The notes under the pieces are model-generated. The model worked only from the letters and a program-made list of their open reading frames with translations. It did no database searches and had not been told where the DNA came from. A stretch of 11,360 bases of DNA from DATGZX01 sp035296965 (lineage in GTDB: Bacteria > Planctomycetota > Planctomycetia > Gemmatales > Gemmataceae): assembly GCA_035296965.1 (NCBI GenBank), contig DATGZX010000047.1, positions 1 through 11,360 of the forward strand, in the 5' to 3' direction. Made by a program: the position numbers and the translations under genes. Shown piece after piece: positions 6,548-11,360 of this stretch. The stretch's first letter is position 1. Each line of letters begins with the position of its first letter.

Positions 6548-8481
6548 GTGCATAACACTCCACCCATCCGCAAGCTTCGCGAGCGCCCCGATCTCGATCA
6601 ACTCAAGCGGCAGGCGAAGGAACTGCTGAAGGCGTTCGCCGAGGGGGAGGCTGCGGCCGTCGCGGAGGTGAACGCGCACTACCGGGCTGCCGACCCGGCG
6701 AAATTCGCCCTGCACGATGCCCAGCTCGTGCTGGCGCGGAGCTACGGCTTCGACAGTTGGCCCAAGCTCAAGGCTTATGTGGACGGGGCCACCGTGCAGC
6801 GACTCGCCGAGGCGGTCCATCACGGGGATCTGGAGCAAGCGCGTGCCCTCCTCAAAGCCCGCCCCGAGCTGGCGAACATGGACATGGCAGGCACAACGAA
6901 CATCGAGCGCTGCACTACGCAGTGCTGGATCGGTCGCCCGAGATGGTGCGCCTGCTGATGCAACATAGGGCCGACGCTCGCAAGGGCATCTATCCTCACC
7001 GCGAGCCCACGAGTGCGCTCAGGCTCGCCAACGAGCGAGGCTACGACGAAATCGTCGCCATCATTCAAGAAGAGGAGCAGCGTCGCCGGGAAATGGGAAG
7101 CGGCCCGAACGCGCCCACGACGCTTGCATCGGACGAACTTGCTAGCGCGATCGCCCGCGGCGACGAGGCACAAGCGCTCGTGCTTCTGGAGGCGAACCCA
7201 GCACTCGCCAGCGCTTGTGACCACGACGGTTCAACGCCGCTTCATGGGGCTGCGGCCGTGTGCAACCAACGGTTGGTGGCCTGGCTGCTCGACCACGGCG
7301 CCGACGTGAATCGCCGCGACCCGGCAGGACGGACCCCCTTGGACCTGGCGGCCGCGAGCCGATTGGGCAAGGGCCCGAGCGCCGAGCAGTTCACTGCCGT
7401 TGCGCGGCTCTTGCGGCAGCGCGGGGCCGAGCTGACGGCGCGCTCGGCTGTGGCTCTGGGCGAGGCAGACTGGCTGCGCGCAAGCCACGCACAAGGCATG
7501 CTGATAAACCCCATCGAGCAATGGGGGGGCGGCCTGCTCACCGTTGCCGTCTGGCATGATCGGCCGGACATGCTGACCCTCCTCCTCGATCTCGGCTTCG
7601 ACCCGGACGAGCGCACCCGCGTCGAAGATTTGGATGATGTGATATTCACCTGGGGCATGCCGCTCTGGCACTGCGCGGTCCGGGGCAAGCACGCCATGGC
7701 GGAAATGCTGCTGCAGCGCGGCGCGGACGCGAACGCCAAGGTTTATGCCAGCGGGTCGCCCGTGTCCCAGGCGTATGGCCAGAACAACTGGGCAATGGTA
7801 AAGCTTCTTGAGCAATATGGAGGCGTGACGAGCGCCATGACGGCGGGGCATTACCGCTTGACGGAACTGGCAAAGCAAATGCTTGCCGGCCAGATCGATG
7901 GCAGGGTGGAAGAAGGGATGTTCGCCGGACAAACGCTTGCGGAACAGCTGCTCTGGAGTGCTGCTTGTGGCGGCGATCCGGAGATTGTGCGGCTGGCGCT
8001 GGAGCACATCGACTGGCCGCGCCAAGATGCGCGCTGGTATCGAATGCTGGAGCAACCGCTACGGCTCTGGAATCATGGGCCCTGGTTCTGGGCGCACCCT
8101 GATTGGGACCGCACTACCTATCTCACCTGCTTCCAGCAAATCCTGAAACGATGCGACGCCAACGTGCCCGGCCGATTCGGCCTGACGCTTCTGCACGATA
8201 TTGCAGCCGCGCGCACCTACGTCACGGCGAAGGAGCTCCTGGAATTTGCGACGATGCTCCTGGATGCAGGGGCGAGAGTCGATACCCGCGACCATCTGCT
8301 CAAGAGCACGCCGCTCGGCTGGGCTTGCCGCTGGGGCCGTATCGAGCTGGTCAAGCTGCTGCTGGACCGGGGCGCTGATCCAGTGGAAGCCGACGCCGAG
8401 CCCTGGGCGGCACCCATGGCCTGGGCGGAAAAGATGAGGCACGATGCTGTGATCGCGCTGCTGAGGGAGCATGGAGGCTAG
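6548..8481 (+). pseudogene. Ankyrin-repeat protein gene interrupted by a one-base frameshift
   Basis: Adding one base near 6892 gives a protein of about 644 residues. The start is GTG at 6548, with AAAGGAG ending 6 bases upstream. The N-terminal domain (about 8-75) has the L-x-Q-L-K-R-Q-A-K-E-L-L and L-A-R-S-Y-G-F-D-S-W-P-K-L-K motifs that precede ankyrin repeats in many planctomycete and acidobacterial proteins. Ankyrin repeats follow, for example D-G-S-T-P-L-H-G-A-A, L-L-D-H-G-A-D-V-N, L-L-Q-R-G-A-D-A-N and L-L-D-R-G-A-D-P. Such repeats are protein-binding scaffolds; no signal peptide or catalytic domain is visible, so it is probably cytosolic. In the start frame translation leaves the ankyrin pattern after M-A-G (codon at 6890) and stops at 6958. 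The other frame resumes at H-N-E-H-R-A-L-H-Y-A (6892 on). GGCAC in place of GGCCAC, the loss of one C, explains it exactly. It could be a sequencing error or a recent real mutation; the downstream frame is intact to the stop, and no slippery heptamer was seen. Confidence 0.8.
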
Positions 8482-8545
8482 ACGGGGCGACTCTTAGTGC
8501 TCTGTCAATTCTTGACTGACGGGTTATGCAGCGATCCGCGCATAA
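8482..8545. other. Short spacer after the ankyrin gene with a small palindrome
   Basis: GTCAA (8504-8508) and TTGAC (8512-8516) form a perfect 5-bp inverted repeat around TTC. No U-tract terminator follows. The stretch up to about 8545 shows no coding signal. It might be an insertion-sequence end or an operator half-site pair, but nothing here decides it. Confidence 0.25.
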
Positions 8546-8716
8546 GAGAAAGATTTAGATGAAGAGTAAGATTTGGAAGAGGATTAAGAGCAAGATCACG
8601 AGAAAGAGCAGGACTCAAATAGGCCGCGCAGGCATCACATCCTGCTCTTAATCTGGATCGTGCTCTTCATCCTCTTCGTAATCGTAATCTTCCTCCTATA
8701 TTCTTACTCTTCCTTC
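8546..8716. repeat. GA-rich imperfect inverted repeat
   Basis: A purine-rich run on the plus strand (8546-8614, built from GAAGAG, AAGAGCA and AAGAT(T) units) is mirrored by a pyrimidine-rich run (8641-8716). The best-matching arms, 8576-8612 and 8641-8677, are inverted repeats with 31 of 37 positions paired, separated by 28 bases. The hexamer-like composition resembles AAGAGCACGAT-type tracts I recall from planctomycete intergenic DNA. It would form a long hairpin in either transcript. Open frames crossing it are low-complexity artefacts. Confidence 0.6.
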
Positions 8717-8975
8717 AAAGTTTGTCCCGTCAGCCAAAGATTGCAGGAGCACCAGGGCAGGAAGCCCTCTCGGCTGTCGCGCCGGACGCATGAGCTTTTC
8801 TCTCTGTATTTGCCCCCGGTCGCCCAGTCCTCCGCGCAAGAGATTGAGAACTGATCTTGCTTTTGTTCCGATTCTTGCTAGTTTGCCGCCCTTTGGGCGC
8901 GATTCACCTCTTGATAGAACTCGTTGGCATTCCAACAGATCACCTATCGTTCGTTCCGCATGAGTGGAGAAACAA
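8717..8975. other. Non-coding leader region before the FkbM methyltransferase gene
   Basis: About 260 bases between the GA-rich repeat and the methyltransferase start. No protein-like frame was recognised on either strand. A short imperfect GCCGCCC-TTT-GGGCGC hairpin occurs near 8884-8899. No convincing promoter pair was identified, although the promoter of the methyltransferase should lie here. Confidence 0.3.
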
Positions 8976-10061
8976 ATGCAAAGCACTGCGAGCACGCCCG
9001 AGGTGCGCGATCGTGCGTACTACGACGCGATGAACGACGATTACGACAGGCAAACCGTCGCGGTGATGCAGCGCTGCATGACGCCGGACTCGAACGCCGT
9101 CGATGTGGGTTGCCATATCGGCAGTATCTTGATGCCGATCCTGCAAACGGCGCCGCGGGGAACGCACTATGGATTCGAGCCACTTCCTGACCTGTACCAG
9201 GGACTCATCAAAACGTTCCCGAAGCAAACGTTTCCCAAGGTGAATTTCTACGACCTGGCCCTGAGCGACACTCAGGGAGAAACTTCATTCTGCCACGTAA
9301 CGAGCAATCCGGCTTACAGCGGCCTGCGCAGAAGACGCTACGATCGGCCTAATGAGACGGTCGTCGAGATAACGGTCAAGACGGATCTACTTGACCACAT
9401 TGTCCCGGCCAACGTGCCCATTCATTTCATCAAGATAGACGTCGAAGGCGGCGAATTTCTCGTACTGAATGGCGGCATCAAAACAATAAGCAAGAATAGA
9501 CCCGTCATTGTCTTTGAGCATGGCGAGGCTGGTTTCGCCTATTATGGTCCAACTACCCTAAAAATCTTCGATCTTTTGTCCGACTGTGGGTTGCAAATCT
9601 CCTTCATGAAAACATGGTTAAACGGAGGACAGCCATTCACCCGCGAAGAATTCCTCGACGCTTATCACAATAGCGGACATTGGTACTACATGGCTCATCG
9701 CCCCCACGCAGAGATGCGCAACGGACCGATATTGCCCGGAAAGGGAGAGCAAATACCTAAAGCACCGAAGATGGCGAAAGTAGGGCGAAGCGTTAACCGC
9801 GTCTTGAATGTGTTCGGTGCCCGTGTGATGCGGCTTTCCAGTTATCACAGCCTGCAACGGCGGGCCTGTTCTCAAGAACACTCAGAGCGGCACGAACAGC
9901 AGGTCCGCTTTGACAATGCTGGTCTCCAGCAGCTGGTGGCCGAATTGCAACAGCAGATCAAGCAACTCGAAAAATTCCGAGAAGAGAATGCTGCCCTGTC
10001 CGACATGGTACGCCGGCTCCAGGAAAAAGTGAATTCTTCTCTGCTTGTTCCAAAGGAGTAG
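8976..10061 (+). CDS. FkbM-family SAM-dependent methyltransferase with C-terminal coiled coil
   Basis: A 361-residue methyltransferase of the FkbM type, which generally O-methylates sugars or polyketide-like substrates using S-adenosylmethionine. The SAM-binding loop V-D-V-G-C-H-I-G is at 42-49, followed by F-E-P at 67-69 (end of strand 2) and the family signature I-K-I-D-V-E-G-G-E at 152-160 with F-E-H-G-E at 180-184. Residues about 245-300 are basic and loosely structured. About 301-352 is a Gln/Glu/Leu-rich heptad-like region predicted to be a coiled coil, which most FkbM enzymes lack and which suggests oligomerisation or a protein partner. The ATG at 8976 is preferred, with TGGAG about 6-7 bases upstream; a GTG four codons earlier (8964) is possible but has no site of its own. 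No membrane segment is seen. Base composition, especially about 9470-9800, looks lower in GC than the neighbours, consistent with transfer. The true substrate is unknown. Confidence 0.85.
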   Translation: MQSTASTPEVRDRAYYDAMNDDYDRQTVAVMQRCMTPDSNAVDVGCHIGSILMPILQTAPRGTHYGFEPLPDLYQGLIKTFPKQTFPKVNFYDLALSDTQGETSFCHVTSNPAYSGLRRRRYDRPNETVVEITVKTDLLDHIVPANVPIHFIKIDVEGGEFLVLNGGIKTISKNRPVIVFEHGEAGFAYYGPTTLKIFDLLSDCGLQISFMKTWLNGGQPFTREEFLDAYHNSGHWYYMAHRPHAEMRNGPILPGKGEQIPKAPKMAKVGRSVNRVLNVFGARVMRLSSYHSLQRRACSQEHSERHEQQVRFDNAGLQQLVAELQQQIKQLEKFREENAALSDMVRRLQEKVNSSLLVPKE

Positions 10062-10071
10062 CCGGTCAATC

Positions 10072-10260
10072 CCCGGACCTTATTCCTATGTCTTCAAGGA
10101 AGTGACGAAGCTTTTCGAGCGCCATTCCCAGGCCATGGATGAGTTCTTGGCTCCGCTTCTTCCTTTCAAGTACAGTCCAAGAATGGATGAGGTACCGGAC
10201 GAATAGCAAACCGAGACGGGCCCCTACTGGGACAGTCGGACCAATTACCTACCTGGCAGA
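10072..10260 (+). pseudogene. Possible decayed fragment of a second methyltransferase
   Basis: In the frame one base off the FkbM gene, 10072-10203 reads P-G-P-Y-S-Y-V-F-K-E-V-T-K-L-F-E-R-H and continues to P-F-K-Y-S-P-R-M-D-E-V-P-D-E. It meets a TAG (10204-10206) and then continues with T-E-T-G-P-Y-W-D-S-R in the same frame. The S-P-R-...-G-P-Y-W-D segment resembles the region just ahead of the SAM-binding motif in class I methyltransferases next to glycan genes; this is recognition from memory, not an alignment. No credible start, no recognisable glycine-rich SAM loop and the internal stop make it a relic if it is anything. It could instead be the remnant of a domain once fused behind the FkbM coiled coil. 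Confidence 0.35.
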
Positions 10261-10369
10261 CTGCAGAAAAATACGCTTCGGCGGCGGCTCGTTCTGGATG
10301 ATACGCTCACAAGCCGGGCACTAAGTGCTCATCCGGGACCAAGAATTCCAACTCCTTGGCGCTAACGGC
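10261..10369. other. Gap between the methyltransferase remnant and the TPR gene
   Basis: The stretch is convergent, with plus-strand genes ending to the left and the minus-strand TPR gene ending at 10370. An 11-base palindrome, GCACT-A-AGTGC (10318-10328), is the only structure seen. It is not followed by a U tract in either direction, so termination here is only a possibility. Confidence 0.3.
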
Positions 10370-11360
10370 TTATGGCGTGGGGTTCCGTTCGGCTGCACGC
10401 GCTTCGGCCAACTTTTTCCGCCATTCGGCCGCTTTGTCCTTCTTGCCCCAGGCTTCGTAGAGTTGCACGAGTCGTTCCAAGGCTTCCGTCAAGCGGACCT
10501 TCCCCTCTGGGGGGATCTTAACCTCGCGCCGCTTCATGCCTGCGTAGCCTTGCAGCAACAGCGCCTCGGCCTCGGCGTATTTGTCGTTGGCAAGGAGGGC
10601 ACCGCCGAGGATCGATAGAGTGCTGAAGGTCGTCCACGCGTCGGGTTCCTTCTTCTTACGGATGGCCAGGCACTCTCGCAGAATTGGCTCCGCCTGGGCG
10701 AAGGCCTTGATCTGCATGAGCGCCAGGCTGGTTTGGTCTAGCACGCCTATCAGCCGTGGACTGTCGGTCGGGTATTGTTGTCTGGCAGCGGCTGCAAGGT
10801 CGGCCGCCAAGACGTTTGCTTCGTGGTTCTTGCCGGCCGTCACGTATGCCGACAGCAGCTCTCGAGCTGCCGAGGTGCGATCTTCGGGCAAACTGCCCTC
10901 GCGATGCGCGGTCTCTAGTAGCGCGATCGCTTCGCTTACTCGGCCAGCTTGCAGGTAGTTGACGCCAAGGTTGTACATGGTTTGAATCGTCGCAGGGTGC
11001 AGCAGCCCGAGCTTTGCCTTTCGTCCCTTGAGCGCCTCCTCAAACAGCGGGATCGACCGGTCAAGCTTCCTTTGTAACCAGTACGCAAAGGCCAGGTTAG
11101 TCATGCATACCAAGGTATCGGGATGGTCGGGCCCCAGCTTCTCTTTTTCCTTGGCCAGCGTCTGCTCGTAGAGCGGCAAGGCTTTGTCCAGTTGGCCGTC
11201 GTCCCTGTACGCCTGGGCCAGGTTGTTCATGCTCTGCAACGTAGCGGGGTGGTTGGGGCCGAGCTTCTGCTGACGCTTGGCCAGCGTCTCCTCGAAGAGC
11301 GGCAGGCACTTCTTGATCTGGCCAGACTCCAAGTACACGCTGGCCAGATTGTTCATGGTG
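10370..11360 (-). CDS. Tetratricopeptide-repeat protein (kinesin-light-chain-like), C-terminal part, open at the right edge
   Basis: At least 330 residues of a longer protein whose start lies beyond the window. The reading frame is open to the last complete codon (T before M-N-N-L-A), so the ATG at 11356 is an internal repeat methionine, not a start. Three 42-residue TPR units begin at about 11356, 11230 and 11104, each with M-x-N-L-A/G, P-L-F/Y-E-x-x-L-A and K-L-G-x-x-H-P-x-T. More divergent TPR-like helices follow, then a charged tail rich in Lys, Ala and Glu. Such 42-residue kinesin-light-chain-type repeats are protein-binding scaffolds. In planctomycetes they often form the C-terminal part of Ser/Thr protein kinases, so an upstream kinase domain is possible but not visible. 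The stop is TAA at 10370-10372, and no intrinsic terminator was found. Confidence 0.85.
   Translation of the reverse strand, partial: TMNNLASVYLESGQIKKCLPLFEETLAKRQQKLGPNHPATLQSMNNLAQAYRDDGQLDKALPLYEQTLAKEKEKLGPDHPDTLVCMTNLAFAYWLQRKLDRSIPLFEEALKGRKAKLGLLHPATIQTMYNLGVNYLQAGRVSEAIALLETAHREGSLPEDRTSAARELLSAYVTAGKNHEANVLAADLAAAARQQYPTDSPRLIGVLDQTSLALMQIKAFAQAEPILRECLAIRKKKEPDAWTTFSTLSILGGALLANDKYAEAEALLLQGYAGMKRREVKIPPEGKVRLTEALERLVQLYEAWGKKDKAAEWRKKLAEARAAERNPTP

Noticed and set aside
6757..6891. A separate gene starting at 6757 for the downstream ankyrin part
   Set aside because: The first 45 codons of that frame are an Arg/Gly/Pro-rich shadow of the upstream frame. Ankyrin sequence begins only at the frameshift point, so this is one broken gene, not two.
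6880..6900. Programmed -1 frameshifting in the ankyrin gene
   Set aside because: No X-XXY-YYZ slippery heptamer or downstream stem-loop is evident at the junction. A simple lost C explains the break.
8546..8716. A CRISPR array
   Set aside because: The repeated GA-rich units are short and degenerate, with no constant repeat/spacer spacing and no cas genes nearby.
8660..8854. A small hydrophobic protein rich in Ile, Leu, Phe and Val
   Set aside because: The hydrophobic stretch is the pyrimidine-rich arm of the inverted repeat read as codons. There is no ribosome binding site, and the tail is unstructured.
10139..10324. A 61-codon plus-strand frame downstream of the FkbM gene
   Set aside because: It has no ribosome binding site or recognisable motif, and it competes with the more protein-like frame that appears to be a methyltransferase remnant.
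11354..11356. An ATG at 11356 as the start of the TPR gene
   Set aside because: It is the conserved first residue of a TPR unit. The frame is open upstream to the window edge and there is no ribosome binding site.
1..11360. tRNA or rRNA genes
   Set aside because: No cloverleaf-like segments with T-loop signatures and no conserved rRNA stretches were seen in any intergenic gap.

Overview
The window looks like a chromosomal segment of a GC-rich planctomycete, most likely of the Gemmataceae/Isosphaerales type. Four things point there: an ECF sigma factor carrying a membrane-anchored C-terminal extension, a Tat-exported class V aminotransferase, a kinesin-light-chain-type TPR protein with 42-residue repeats, and an ankyrin protein with a planctomycete/acidobacterial-style N-terminal domain. 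Dispersed palindromes and GA-rich tracts in the intergenic gaps fit the same picture. This placement is inferred from gene types, not from a marker gene.

Layout, left to right. Positions 1-31 (minus) hold the first ten codons of an IS110-family transposase running off the left edge, with a stem-loop just upstream of it. Positions 148-3962 (minus) hold a tight two-gene operon. It is transcribed from a Tat-signal, PLP-dependent class V aminotransferase (2685-3962) into a secreted glycoside-hydrolase-like protein (148-2673), with 11 bp between them and the second gene's ribosome binding site overlapping the first gene's stop codon. Positions 3963-4429 are AT-rich and hold a strong dispersed-type palindrome, a second hairpin, and a nested intrinsic terminator that ends the next gene. 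Positions 4430-6202 (minus) encode an ECF sigma factor fused to a transmembrane segment and a DUF4097-like beta-repeat domain.

Across a 345-bp divergent gap, 6548-8481 (plus) is an ankyrin-repeat gene interrupted by one missing base near 6892. The 8482-8975 gap contains a GA-rich imperfect inverted repeat. Positions 8976-10061 (plus) encode an FkbM-type methyltransferase with a C-terminal coiled coil. Just after it, at about 10072-10260, lies what looks like a decayed piece of a second methyltransferase. Positions 10370-11360 (minus) are the C-terminal part of a TPR protein that enters from beyond the right edge.

The aminotransferase and glycosidase-like protein probably work together outside the cytoplasm. 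The remaining genes look like independent accessory units: envelope sensing, protein-protein interaction and glycan or small-molecule methylation. They sit in a neighbourhood with signs of insertion and decay. The most unusual item is the one-polypeptide fusion of a sigma factor with a putative extracytoplasmic beta-repeat sensor.
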